This document shows positions 22,701-40,000 of a DNA stretch of 64,000 bases, in pieces (positions within the stretch are counted from its first letter, which is position 1; each line of letters begins with the position of its first letter). The DNA lies in NCBI GenBank assembly GCA_000708835.1, contig DF237346.1:7535-71534 (forward strand), read 5' to 3'. The translations under genes were made by a program, and so were the position numbers. This DNA is from Klebsormidium nitens. Lineage: Eukaryota > Streptophyta > Klebsormidiophyceae > Klebsormidiales > Klebsormidiaceae. A model generated the notes under the pieces. That model did no database searches and had not been told where the DNA came from. It saw only the letters and a list, made by a program, of their open reading frames with translations.

Positions 22701-25700
22701 CCTTTGTGCATGACGGTTCCATTCCTCCCCAGAATGCCAAGCAACGCAGGTAAGTAGACATAGCATTGCAGCGACCTTACCGGGTCGGAGATAACGGATC
22801 GCAGGAAGGGGATGTTGTGCGTGAGTCCCCGCACGACGTACGAGTCTAGCGCGTGCTCCATGGACTCTAGGGCCGCCTCGCGGGTGGGACCGTGCGTCGA
22901 CAACTGCGCGCAGCAGCACAAAAATCACCAGGGTAAGGAGCCAGGTAGACCGGGTTTGGTAGACCGGATTTTTATTTTTTGTTAAAATGAGTAAATTCAT
23001 TACGACAGAGTGTTAAGATTGAACTTCCGGTTCCAGTCAGCGGATCAGGCCGCGCAGTTGCACGTGCGCGAACACGCCCTGGTTTTGCCTAACTAGCCTG
23101 GTAAGGAAACATAACGACCCATCCCGACCGGGCCCCGTTTCTTAATCCTTTGAAAGTGAGATCAGCTTCTGAGCCCTCAATTTTTTTTTTCATACTCGGC
23201 CCTCCCCGGATCAGGACGACGTCAGCGAACGAGTGACGCAGTATAGAGTCCGAGGCAAATGCTACGAGCCCAGCAGAAGCCAACGGTTCCCGTCAAACTG
23301 TCTTTTGTGTGCATTTTGCTCCACAAGCAAAGCCTTTACGGACGGACGCTGTTGATTGGTTTTCGGGCCGCAGCAAATGACCGGTCTCGGCCTATAGTCT
23401 CGCACTTTGCAGCCTAGAAAAAGACTGCACACCTAAATCAACTTGTGTATAACCACTCATAACCACGTTCAAGCCCCCACCTTGCAGATAAGCGGGTCGT
23501 AGTAAATGCTGATCTCGCTCCCCTCCTCCACCCCGGTGTCCAGCCGCACAGTCTCCTGCTCTCGACCTCCCTCCGCGGGCCTCGCGCGCGGTTCCGAATA
23601 CGTGCGCAGCCTTCCGTTGGAAGGGAGGAAGCCCCGCCGCGGGTCTTCGGCATAAACGCGCGACTCGAGAGCCCAGCCTTGGATGCGGCACGCGCGCTCC
23701 TGAGTCAGATTTAGCTTCTGACCAGCGGCTACCTGCAGGAAAAGCAGAAGCATCCGTCAAGCTCAGGATGGGCGCAAAGGGTTCTGCTTTTTGTTCAAGG
23801 CCTTTGTTTTGCTCGCCATGCCACAAGTTTTCTTTGGCTTGTCGTGTCGCTTCCTTCTGGTTGTCATCATCGTTCTGCTCCGACTCCGTTGGAAGTCGAA
23901 ATTTCGACAAGCGGGCGGGATTTTGGATCGGGCGGTACCTCATTCGGGCAATGCCTGCCTGACCCTTCCTTACCCTATGTTCAGAAGGCCGCACATTCAG
24001 CAGTGCGGAAGAGCTTATGCTTTTACGGTACACTCATCGAGGTAAGAGTCCGACAAATCTCAGAATGCTCACATTCACCTCCAGGTAAGAGCCCGACAAG
24101 TCTCAGAACGCTCATACTCACCTCCAGCAATCCCAGTCGAAGAATCAGCTCTATGAGCGGAAAGTAAAAGCGAAACCCAAACGCCTGGACTTGTCGCGTT
24201 TTCACGCAATCCAAGCTCCATGGCAAGAAGCTCCAGATCCCATCAATAAAAGGGGAAAAGCTTCGACCGGCAAACAGAGACCTTGACATCTTCAAACTTC
24301 GGTTGAGTACGGGCTTCGAGAGGTCCAGTCCAAGGATGAGCTACGTGGCAAAGAACCAAGACAAAATCTTACTTTTCTGAACCAGTCCCGAGCAACAAAG
24401 ATAAAGAGCTCAGGACCCTCACTTTGAGCATGAACTCCACGAGGTCAAGGGCGATGAGCCCTTTGACGGTGCCTGAACCAGAGAAACAGAACCTAGAACC
24501 CAGAGCCCAGAACTCGAACACGCAGATGGGTGTCATCAACATTTCAAACGCCTCACTTTGAGCATCAGCTCCACGAGGTCCAGCCCAGTGATGAGCTCCG
24601 TCACGGGATGCTCCACCTGCAGCCGCGTGTTCATCTCCAGAAAGTAAAAGTTGCGGTGCTTGTCCACCAGGAACTCGACCGTCCCGGCGGATTGATACCC
24701 GACCGCTTTCGCGAGCTGCACCGCCTGCTCGCCCATGGCTTTTCGGGTCTCGGGGGTGATGAAAGTACTCGGGGCTTCCTCGATGACCTGGAAACATAAA
24801 GGGGCTCTTTTCAATCAAGGCAGAAGCGTCCTCTGACCAAAGCTTATTGGGAAAAAATGCCACAGCTTTGTGGGTCTCCGGGTTGAGGAAAGTGCTCGGG
24901 GCTTCCTCAATCACCTGGAACCAATAAAGGACCCTTTACAATGAAGGCAAAAGCGTCTCCTAAAGCTCATCGGAGGGATTGCCACAGGTTTCCGGGTCTC
25001 CGGGTTGTGGAGCACGCTCGGGGCTTCTTCGATCACCTGGAGAGGGAAAAACGGTACTGTGATTACGGCAAAAGCGTCTGCAAACCACACCTTCTTCGAG
25101 AAGTGCTCGGGGCTTCCTCAAAACACTTGGTGAAAGAAGCGCGGTGCTTTTGAACAGCGGCGCTGAGTACAGCTCGTTTGCGAAAAGGCCAGAGCTTTCC
25201 AGGTGTCGGTGTTTGAGAAATACGCTCTGGGCTTAATTGATCAGCTGAGAAAGGAACGGGACGCTCTTATGACCGAGAAGAGAAATTTGTCGCTGAGTAC
25301 TGCTCGTCTTCAAAACGGAAGTGCGTTTGCTGTGAGACTCTGTCGGAGTCAACAGCTGCAGCTGTAAAGGAAGAAAGCCTCGGGTTTCGGCTGTTGGGGA
25401 TACATGACACTCTACTTGCACTTTGTCCCCTTAATTCAGGCCTTGAAACGTGAAGTTTGGGACAGCTTGCAAGCATCTTTACCACAAATCACCCGTAGTC
25501 GTTTCCAGAAAGAGGCCGAATCTGTGCCGAAACTCCAGCTGTTGAAATTACTGACCGATTTGTGAATGGGATTCACCCCCCGTTGTATTCTGACAGACGT
25601 GCGACGCCAAAGACGAGCGAGTCCCTCGAGACACATGATGTTCCAATCAGAGGTCTCTTTCCGTGCTCTGGACCTGATCGTTTCTGTTCTACCTCGCCGA

Positions 25701-28700
25701 AGTGACCCTAAAGGGCAGCAGCTCACCTTCTGGTTTCTTCGTTGAATGGAGCACTCCCGCTCGGGTAGATAGAATGTGTTGCCGAACGAATCAGCTATCA
25801 GCTGGATCTCGATGTGCCGCGGCTGCTCAATGAACCTGCGACACGTGTCCCATAGGGGTGTGAATGATAGGCGCGTATCCACATCGAGCTCCAAAAAGTC
25901 ATGTTAAAAGCAAGAACAAAGTCTGGTACAACTTAGAGCACACTGTGATGAAAGGACCAATTTCAATCGTGAAAGGTACTCATCAGGGGCTGAAAGCAGA
26001 GGACCAGCTTCATGTTGCCTAATCGGGCCAGAAAATTGGTTGACTGATGGAAGATGGACGTCAAACGGGTCGACACAGCTAGTCGTCGAAGAAACAGGGA
26101 GTAGCATTGTTTTCTCACTTAGCTGTCTCGAGCAGATTGCACTTGAGAATTAGCGTTCAACTGAGAAAGCATGTGCTATGCTCACTAATCAACGGATTGA
26201 GCATGACGGGCAGGATGCTTCTCCTTAGTCATCAAGCGGGATAGAGTAGTATTCAACGCTGGAGTACGCTCCAGTCTGCTCGAAAAACGTTTCCTTCCCG
26301 CCTGAAACCCACAGATGCTCACTTTTCGATGAAGATGCGCCCGTCGCCGAAGCTAGACACCGCCTCATCGTGGCACACGTTATACTGCTCCATCACCTCC
26401 TTCTCGCTCCTGCAAGCAGCGGTAAATGTCCAAGATCTTCTTCATCTCGAGCATGAGAGAGCATCCCTGCAACTTCGATCCTGTTCGACCGGAGGCCGGG
26501 TGTTCCTGTCGCAACGCTGCCTAGTTGAGTCAACAACTCGAATTCGAATGACTTGGAGAAGTGCTTCTGTGACGGGCAATCCGTGAAGTCTTATTCCTTC
26601 AATAGATAACGAGGGTCTCGGATCCTCAATGGAAGAGGCATATTTGGGAAGCTTCTTTGCGAACGGAGATCGACTCGACTTCTCAATCAAGACTTCAGAT
26701 GCAGCATTTTTAAAGTTTCCAGCCTTGTCAAATGTGAGCTTGCTCAACCTACCAAGCAATGCGCATGCCCTTTCCTCCCCCTCCCGCCGAAGCCTTCATC
26801 ATGACCGGGTAGCCAACCGCCTTGGCTGCACCGGCAGTGCAAAGGAAAGGTCAACAACGGGTTTTGCGCAAACGGCCTGTCCTCACCAGTTTGGCGATCG
26901 TCAAAAAGCTGGATTCAGGTTCTTGAGTTCGTTTACCATAAAGAGAGAAAGTACTCTCTGTTACGCCGTTGTTGAAAGAAAAGCCGGCAACACCAAGAAA
27001 GGGGACTGGGGCTCGCCGAGCGTTCTTAGAAGGACAGGAGCGGTCGAACTTTGAGAGCGTGATGGCTGCAAGAAGGAAGTAAGATGCCACAATATACGAT
27101 GAGAGAAAAGTCAAGGCAATGTTCAGTCAGGGAAGGGCAAGCGGCTCACCAACTTCTGCGGCGTGCGCAGCATCCCGGATGACGTCAGGAAATCCCGGGA
27201 TCGTGTTGACGCGGGCCCGTTTGGCCAGTTCCTTGCTCTCAATCTGGAAAAGGAAGATGCCAATCAAAGGCAGAAACGAACAAGGGACTTGATGTTGAAT
27301 GGATCGCAGACTTTCTCGGCCCGAGCCACGCACTTGGCTTGGCCAGGAGAAGTTGAGGGCGATATGAGGCACGTGCCTACGACTCTTCGAGCAGACGATT
27401 TGGACCCGACTCCCATTCAAAAGCGGAACACCATTTTGAGATGTAGTGAAATCCCAATAATTAATGAATCAGTAACCAATCAAGATGCACCCAGAAACTG
27501 CTGGAACTGGCTCGAGGACGGGTCGAATCGTGGATTCTAAGCGTGACAGAGAGGGAGTCGGTTGTCAATGTAAGAAGTATAGAAGGGGTCGTCCGCATGC
27601 GGAGTCAGAACCCTGTGCAGACAAGGAAACATTCGTACCTTGTCCCCCATGGCGGCAATAGCCGACGAAGTTGGACCCACGAACTTGATTCCCTCCTGTT
27701 CCAGCCGTTCCACAAAGGCAGAGTTCTCGGACAGAAAGCCGTACCCAGGATGGACCTGCAACGCCACATGATTGTTGATTAATTGAATAGGCTTTTCAGT
27801 AATTGATCGATATAATAGACATAACTATTATAGTGCGATTGATTATTTCGGAATTAGCAGTAAAAGGGTGGCACATTTGCTCTTAACTTTTCGAAGTCAA
27901 GCGCCTGCGTCAGCTTTCAGGCACAGGCAGCATCTTGTCATGATAAGTTCCATATTGCTTTTCTTTTACGACATTCTGCTTATGAGGGGCCTTCCTGAGC
28001 CAGTTCCATGAGCATGAGCACACATGGACCAGGCTCAGCTAAACAGTATTCTTCTTTCGCTTGAAAAGTTGGCCAAAACAATAAGAACGTGCAAAAGGAC
28101 TCCGCTTTATCCATGCATACGTAAAACGGAAGAACGTCAACACTTTATGATTGGGGCAAGGTGGCTCACCGCTTCTGCTCCGGTGCTCTTGCACGCAGCC
28201 AGGATCGCATCAATGTTCAGATAGCTCTTGGTGGAAGCTGCAGGGCCCTGAAAGATTAAACCCCACACTCAGATGAGGATGATTCGGAGAGATCACACTG
28301 TCGTATGATTTCGACTACGTCACTTCGATTTCAGAACGATTGAGCTACCTCCGAAAGTTTCCACCGATAAACGCGAGGAGTCCTAATGATTCTTGAGGAA
28401 TTCTGATGATTCGTTTGTACTTCTCCTTTGGTGCTCTGACCTTGTTTGGAGAACCTGTGACAAAGTACACACTATACTCAGATTCACGTGGTCCAAACTT
28501 CGGGACAATGTGAATAAATCTTTCATGTCGACCCCAGAAAGCTTTGCCGGAGACATTTAAGCTGTTGGAATGTCTGGGATCCTCACCACGCAGACAGCCT
28601 CATCTGCCATTCTGACATGGAGTGCATCCGCATCTGGTTCGCTGTGCACTGCAACGGTTTTGATCCCTAAGCGTCGGCAGCTTTTGATGACGCGGCAGGC

Positions 28701-29802
28701 GATCTCGCCACGGTTTGCAATCAGAATCTTGTTGAAAAGCTGCAGGGTTCGCACAGAGGGGCAGCTGGATGAGCGAATGTTAAAGCACAGGCACGAATTC
28801 GAGCTGCCTGAGATCATGAACTTTTGGTCCGGAAATCTACCTCAGGACTTATGCATTCTTATCGTTCTGGTTACCTGCGGTGAAACTTGGAAAACCCATA
28901 TGGAAGGGGCAACCGTTTGTGATTGAGGAAGCTGTCACCAACATATCGTTTTGTTGCAACCAGGTTTGACAAGAATGCCTACAGGAAGTTTGACAAAGAG
29001 TTGATCAGAAAGACAGGAATTGCTGTTCTTTGTGAGGCGTCATTCTCCTGTAGCTTTTTGCAGAATTTCTCCAGGCATACCTTCAAGTTCTTACGAAAGA
29101 CTTTCAGTTTTTCAAAACATTCTTCATGGAACATATCAGCAGGGTTGGGGGCAATCTGGTTTACATCAAAACCATTTCAGTTTCTTGTTACTACCTGTGT
29201 GCCTTTTGCTGGTTTTCTGACACCTTCAGAAGTGATTTGATGAGCTTTGTCCAACCAGGGACGGCCGATCGATCACCCACCTTTTTATCTGATGAAGCTG
29301 GCCTTGCCTCAGCAGCTGCTGCATTCGGCTGACCAGCCGTTGCATATCCTCTCCCTAGATAGAATTGTGTGAACTTGTCCCGGTCCTGAGTAGCACCACC
29401 TTCTGTGCCAAACAGTGTCCCAGCAGGTGCAATCACACCCAATGCTCCACAGGGCCGGAAGTCTGCAAACCTTCCCTCTAGTTGGCGTCTTGCCCTGAAA
29501 GCAGACTTGTTTGAGAGGCCGAAGGTTTTGCGGCGTCCACTCTTTGTAGAAACCCCAGACTCTTGACAATCTGGTGGTTGTGCACTTTGCTGCCAATTGA
29601 GGTCAAACTGGCTGCCGTTGCTAAGCGCTGGCTCTGTGCCAATGTGAGCACAGCCTGCTAGGTTGTTGTCATTAACATCTCTGCTACCATTTGGACTATG
29701 CCAGCTAGTAGACGCCAGGGCTCTTGCAGCTTTGCGTGCACTCCCTCTCGCGGTGCTGTTTAGCTTACGCAAAAGAAGACCTTCCTTCAAAAGACGCGCC
29801 AT
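19708..29802 (-). CDS. PCCA: Propionyl-CoA carboxylase alpha subunit, mitochondrial
   Basis: Seventeen exons join in phase, giving 848 residues: 29802-29281, 28739-28587, 28247-28170, 27755-27639, 27243-27150, 26825-26753, 26409-26323, 25835-25727, 24787-24557, 23732-23481, 22903-22781, 22556-22467, 22038-21874, 21197-21033, 20458-20378, 20093-20034 and 19854-19708. The N-terminus is Arg/Ala/Leu-rich like a mitochondrial presequence, followed by a long Ser/Gln linker. The biotin carboxylase part begins [13 protein letters not shown] and shows the ATP-grasp loop [12 protein letters not shown] and [16 protein letters not shown]. The C-terminus has RSPMPG and the biotinylation site EAMKM. Segments such as [20 protein letters not shown] and [16 protein letters not shown], and the middle BT-like domain, favour PCCA over MCCA or acetyl-CoA carboxylase. 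It would carboxylate propionyl-CoA to methylmalonyl-CoA with a beta subunit that is not in this window. The 14th intron has a GC donor. Confidence 0.93.
20459..21032 (-). other. GC-AG intron in PCCA
   Basis: On the minus strand the exon ends CAG and the intron starts GCAAGT, then ends CTACAG before the next exon. The join leads from the SILFAGSQ segment into the exon that precedes the RSPMPG biotin domain, keeping phase. This is the second GC-AG intron in the window with the same strong AG|GCAAGT donor. Confidence 0.75.
21264..21415 (-). repeat. Decayed tandem copy of PCCA exon 14
   Basis: This intronic stretch repeats most of exon 14 and its acceptor-side flank (real copy from 21072) at an offset of about 192 bases, with scattered substitutions. 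Read in the frame of the real exon, one CAA codon has become TAA and other codons are altered, so it is a pseudo-exon. The acceptor region is also changed. Confidence 0.85.
24300..24475 (-). repeat. Partial copies of the 3' end of PCCA exon 9
   Basis: The stretch 24418-24470 repeats the donor-side end of exon 9 (24551-24605), including the CTCACTTTGAGCAT donor context, with several changes. A weaker copy lies at about 24318-24350. A related tandem doublet of unclear origin lies further on, at roughly 24041-24125. All are in the intron after exon 9. Confidence 0.7.
24860..25290 (-). repeat. Array of decayed copies of the 5' end of PCCA exon 9
   Basis: At least three to four units, beginning near 24862, 24989, 25096 and 25200, repeat the acceptor edge of exon 9 (core word CTCGGGGCTTCCTC plus the acceptor) and its intronic flank, with a spacing of about 105-127 bases. 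The copy nearest the real exon is most similar and the farthest is most decayed. The acceptor offset of the nearest copy is 127 bases, not a multiple of three. Confidence 0.8.
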
Positions 29803-31141
29803 TTAATTTTGGAATCAAGCTCCTCAAACCTTAACAATTGCTTCACTTTTTCGACACAACAATGTGCATGGTGCTCCCGAAATTCCTAATTGCTTTCTGC
29901 CAAAGAGCTTTACGATCGTGGAAAGGTGCCAAGTGCGAACGGGCAGCTGCAAGCTACCTATCCCTTTGAAAGCGTCTGGTTCAAGCTCCAATTCTCGAAA
30001 AATTCACGTGCAATCTTCAAAGCTGAGCTGGATACCGGTAGCATGCTGCCAAGTCACTCTAGCCTTTAGGACTAACGCCGACGGCGGCCTTCGGGGCCGT
30101 CATGCGGCATGCCGACTTGGATAGAAGCATGAGGCCCGGTTTGAAAGGCCGGTGAGAAGTACCATGCAGGAGTCGGATTTTGGGCCCCTTGAAAGTGTAT
30201 ACTAAGAAGCGTCGGGATAGCAGAAGCGTCAGCCGGCGTGACTTCGAACCGGGTGCAGACTGAAAACCGACGGTTCTGATTTTCTAGGGTTCCGGCACGC
30301 TTTCATCTTGGATGAAAGTTGAAACTCCCGTTTATCCTGTTCATGGATGCACGCATGACTCGGCCTGAGTCCGGGGCCGGATCGACCGGAATCGAAAACA
30401 GACGGAACGGATCCAAGCCTCTGCAGTCCCACGCACTGCAGATCTCCGATATTAATTTAAGGAATATTAGAATGGCTCGTGCAGCTGGCTGGGCAGGCAT
30501 GCCGCCCTGTTAATAACAACATCAGCCACACGTACACCGGATGTGAGGGCATGCCATACACATGTAGAGACCATGCCCAGGTTGCATCCGGCCACTATCT
30601 ACTTCGGCCCGCTTCTTAGTATACACTTTCAAGGTGCCACTGGGAAGTAAATGACCGTCACATAGGACAACGACCGTCCAATCTAGTGGCCATATGTATC
30701 TGATCATTTGAATGCATCCAATCGACATATCCTACTAACCGTCACGAGGTGGGATGTTCGAAGCAATCGTCAAACGTAGGTATGTGATTATTGAACTCAG
30801 TCCATCCCAGTCAAGAATATAAGTCAAGCGCTGGAGGATTGCCAGGTTGCCTACGTTGACGGGCACTTCATCCTTACATGCAGATTGAGTTCAAGTTTCC
30901 AACTGAAGCGCTGGACTGATCAATCAGCTTCGGAATCTCAGGTCTGCATGCTTCTCATTATGCTACTTCAGTACCTTAGGGCACCTATACGGGGTTCACA
31001 TGTCTGGATGCACTCCTCTCACAATGCTTCTTCCTTGCAACACAAAGCAAACAAAGCAGCCGCTAACCAAGTTTCTCGTAGATTCACCTGCGTCACCAAG
31101 AAGCGACTGACGGGGTCACTAATGGCAACGTACCTCTTTGA
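29803..31141. other. Intergenic region between PCCA and PRMT1
   Basis: It contains the PCCA promoter side (both genes run on the minus strand) and the 3' end of PRMT1. No coding exon is evident. It holds an inverted-repeat-bounded element, listed separately. Confidence 0.4.
30187..30634. mobile_element. Possible MITE-like element with 24-bp inverted ends
   Basis: Positions 30187-30210 (CCTTGAAAGTGTATACTAAG and on) are a perfect reverse complement of 30611-30634. The enclosed 400 bases have no open frame of note. This is the shape of a small non-autonomous inverted-repeat element. No target-site duplication is obvious at the edges, so it could also be a decayed copy or simply an inverted duplication. 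Confidence 0.5.
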
Positions 31142-35882
<4,741 letters not shown>

Positions 35883-37041
35883 AGCGTCCTGGCTGCTTGT
35901 GGAATCTACCGGGCCAGAAGCTTTGCTGCACTTGCTGGATTATCGCCTCTCACGAGTGTCCGCCAGAAATCTTCTTGCGTGACTAGCTACCGTCCATGGA
36001 ACTTTTCAGGTTTTGAAAAGGCCAGAGCTGAGAGAGGGAGTTTGAACTAGCCATGGCAAGGTTTGGTTACTTACCATTACCGGTCCCCCCGGGCCAGTGG
36101 CAGCCGGCCCCGGCCGGACTCAATGTTTACGGGTGCATGTTTGTGAGACGTCCGATCCGCACAAACGTGCATCGACGGTCGAACTGACATGACAGCATCA
36201 TCGTGACACCAATCAGCCTGGGCGGCCGCGTAGATGGGTAGTATCGCCGCACTGATCGGGCAACGGTCAGGGCCGCCAAGATTGCCGGCTTCAAGTCTGC
36301 AGGGGAAAGGCGGCTGCTTCGGCTGCTCACAGGGCATCTTCAACAATCGGCCTTTGAAGTAGTACTAGAAGTTCTGAATTGGATGAAACAATCTTGGGTA
36401 CTTGGGCACTGGCCGACGCATGACGCACAAGTGTTCTTGTTCATCAGACGCTCATTGCAAGCCACGTACGTCATTCGCTTAGTAGTACGTGCGGGGTAAT
36501 CAACAAGGAAGAAAGGAACTTTGATGCAGCGGCCCGCGGCAGGTTGCACTGCAAGTTGGATTTACCTGACCATACTAAGCCACACAAGGTCAGGCCGTTC
36601 TCCTGGCCGAGGCGGCCGCCGCGATGTACGACACTGGAACACTGCATGAGCTCGAATCTCTGACAAAGCACAGAAATTCAAATCGCCCCAGCTCTGCTAC
36701 CTATAGGAGACTTCGATATCGCTCGCTTCATAAGGCAAGCTCAATTGGCTATAATGCCCGCGCCTCGAAGATTAATGTGAGTGCCAGTGACGGCACCTCA
36801 AGTATCTAAGTATATAAATCTCACGTCCTTTCGCCTTTGGTCAAGTACCTGGCTTTGACAAAACTGCTGATGCGAATCATACTATGTTCTTAGCGCGGCC
36901 ATATTGGCCCAACTCGAGCGAATCATCAACGCTGAGATCGTCCTTTCGCAAAAGCTATTGGAAGTACTTTCAGCAACACTCAAAAACACTTTCTAGATAA
37001 ATCTAAACTCTGGGGCACCGTTCCCGAGAAGCTTTCGTTCT
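35883..37041. other. Intergenic region upstream of PRMT1
   Basis: It should hold the PRMT1 promoter. A GC-rich block at 36085-36120 (CCCCGGGCCAGTGGCAGCC and GGCCCCGGCCGG words) and another near 36600-36625 may be CpG-island-like. No gene is evident. Confidence 0.4.
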
Positions 37042-40000
37042 CTAGGTGCAGAAAGTCGGCTGGTAGGTGTAAACAAAGTTGGTCTTGGTCTGGTCGCCCC
37101 TAACCCACGTGGTTAGTGACTGCATCTGCTCGAAGAGGAACTTGGCGTTGCGGACGACGGTCCCGGTGTAGTCCTCGGAGGAGAGCTCGTACTTGAAAGA
37201 CGCCTCAACGAGGACTGCACAATGGAGCAAAAGTCTTCAGTCCGATGAATCATCAAGGAATGAATTTTGGGTGGCTGATCGAACAGTCGCTCCATCTCCG
37301 AAGTGGTACAAGGGGGAATTTGCTCCAACCAGGACCGCGGGAAGCCGTTTCCAAGATTGGCAATATGAGTAGACAATTCCAAATGAATAATTAATCGCTC
37401 TGATACACGTCAGTGGGGCCGACGACGACTTCGAGTTGCCTGCTTTTTGCAAAGGACCTAAGCGGTGGCCCAATGGTGTTACTAAACACTAGCGGTCGCC
37501 CGCTCATAAGAATCCGCAAAGCACTAGCCCACTTGCCGAAGATAGAGGGAAAGCTTCACGTCCGTAAGTTTCGAACGTACATACACGTGATAGGAGAAGC
37601 AACCAAGGTCTATGATCGGCTTTCAACGGAATCACGTGTGGCTCCAAACTGCAGCAGCTTTGTGCAAGTCCTTCTTTTGACGCGAATCACGGCCAACGAC
37701 TCGACCTCAAGACGGCATTTCAGAAAAGCCCTTGCAGCGCTCTGCAGAAGATTTCTACCGAGGGAGGCCTAAAAGAAAAGTCGAGGTCTTGGCCGAAGCA
37801 CGTTTGACGGCAACAGTCCGACATCATTGCCAGTACAAGGTGAATACATTTAACAGCCTTCTAATCAGGATATGTAATCGGCAAGCATCCCTGGTTTATC
37901 CCGAATTCTTACCGGGCGAGGTGGCCGTTGGTGACGTGTACCAGACGGTCACCGAGAATTCGCAGCTCAGAGCTCCGAGGTCGACAGTCTGCGGTTCGGA
38001 CGAAACAGGTCCGGTTAGTATAACCCGCAAGGGGTTCCGATTGCGCCCGAAGAGGTCCGTTAGAATTTCAAACGGCAACGTAATACATGATCAGGAAGAT
38101 AAGATCGGCGATCCTTTCTAGTCTGTAGATATGGCCTGACAAAAAGTCCGGGTTTGAAATCGAGCTCCCGTCGTCTTCTTGGACGTGCTCATCGACGGCC
38201 CACCAAATCCTTGGTGAATACCAAGAAAGGTTCCCCGTATTTGGATTAACTTGCCCTCAAGAAGTCTGGGTTCAGAAGCGGGTTATTACCTCGTCTTTGT
38301 AAACACGCTCCTCAATTGTGAGCCCGCCAACCTTGACCAGCGCGAGTGAGTCGGAGTAGCCGTACTTGTCACGGAAGCCGTGGAACTGCTCGTTGATGTC
38401 TTGCATCTCGTTCAGGTTCTTGCTGCAGAGGAGGGACCGTTTGTTGCACTCATATACTGCCTTCTCTTTCGACGTGCGCTTCTCGTGAAATTAAAGACTG
38501 AACCGAGAGAGACACCTCTTGGCTTATTGTAGGGAAAGTGAATTGGTCTTAGAAACATCCTGAGATATGGGCACAGGGCTTTTGAACACATCCAATAGAT
38601 GCTCTCATTTATGCGGATGGTTCTCTACGTGCTGTGTGCAAGAAAGCAGCAAACCAATCTCGAAGCGACGCAGAAGGTTTCAAAAGCGATTTCCAACCGC
38701 AGCTACTATTACCAGTCTAAGCAGGCATGTTTGCACTCACTTTAGCCTGCACCAACACTGACCTGCACTAACGCTGACCTGCACTAACACTGACCTGCAC
38801 TAACACTGACCTGCACTGACCCAACCTGCACTAACCCAACCTGCACTCACCCAGCACCGATGCTGACCGTGTTCGAACTGGACCACTTGGAATTGAAGGG
38901 AGCAGCAATATCCTCTTCGAACTTGGAGCTGCCGGGGTCGACTGCAGTAGACAATCAGCGTTCCGAATGAGGAAAAGCGGGTTGAAAGGCTCTTTGAAAC
39001 CGGTCGAAGCTCTGATTATGAACTGAACAGCCGTAAGTCGGTTTTATGCCGCAGCTTAAGTAGTCTGCCTTCGCAGCTCGGTCCAGCGGTACGCATGTGC
39101 CAAGCCAGTAGTGGTGACGCAATCAAAACGGCCTAAAACCAGTTGTACTTGTTATGTTGGCCTTCTCAAAATTCAGCTTCCCAGTAAAGTGGTTCTAGCT
39201 ACACGAGGAAGAGATCCAAGAATGGACTTCAGTGATATTATCCCTCGCTTCAGTACAACTCACAAAGAGCTCCTGCAGGCTCGTCAAGGCTTCAAGGCTC
39301 GTTATGGAACGTGCATGATTCACTACAGAGGAGGCACAGCGAGCCGGACCTCGGGAGTTTACAAACTACTGAAAAGAAAAAGATGCGAGTACACATGTAC
39401 GACAATAAGCACAACGTCGAACTTCAGACATGTGGTATGTACCAGAGGTGACGTCCTCCTTGGCAGCAATGTAGCGGTCCGGGGAACGGAACTTGAGGGT
39501 CACCTCGCGCGCGCCGCCCTCGTTGCGCTCACGGTATGCGTAGCCATTCTTGTTGACCAGGCATGTTCCTGCGCATAGCAGAACGAAAGGTTCAGTATTC
39601 CTTAATTCTCGAGTGCTTCGAACTCCAAAAACGTAGCTTCTTTGTGCGGACCTTTGTCAGCCCATCCAGTCGGAATGCTAAGAAGTTCGAACAGGGCGTC
39701 AAGGGATCTCTTTACTACACAGAAGCTTAGAGATGGTTTGAATGTGCACTTTGATGAAGCAGCAACGAGGGTGTTTCTCCCGAAAATTTCAATATCCGAA
39801 GCTCGCTTTGAATAGGATATCTTGCATAACGAGGATAGAAAGGGCCAATCGCCAGGACTTGTTACGCCTGCAGTAAGCGTAGTCTACTCTGCAGACTGAT
39901 GCTGCTAGAACAGGGGGACTAATGTACCAAATCCCGTCACTTCTTATGCTGTACATAGTGTCACGTAACAAGATATCAAACAGGAAACTTTCCATTTTTG

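Noticed and set aside
19708-29802. Identity as methylcrotonyl-CoA carboxylase alpha
   Set aside because: The middle domain and segments such as ARVNTIPGF and the residues around the EAMKM site fit PCCA better.
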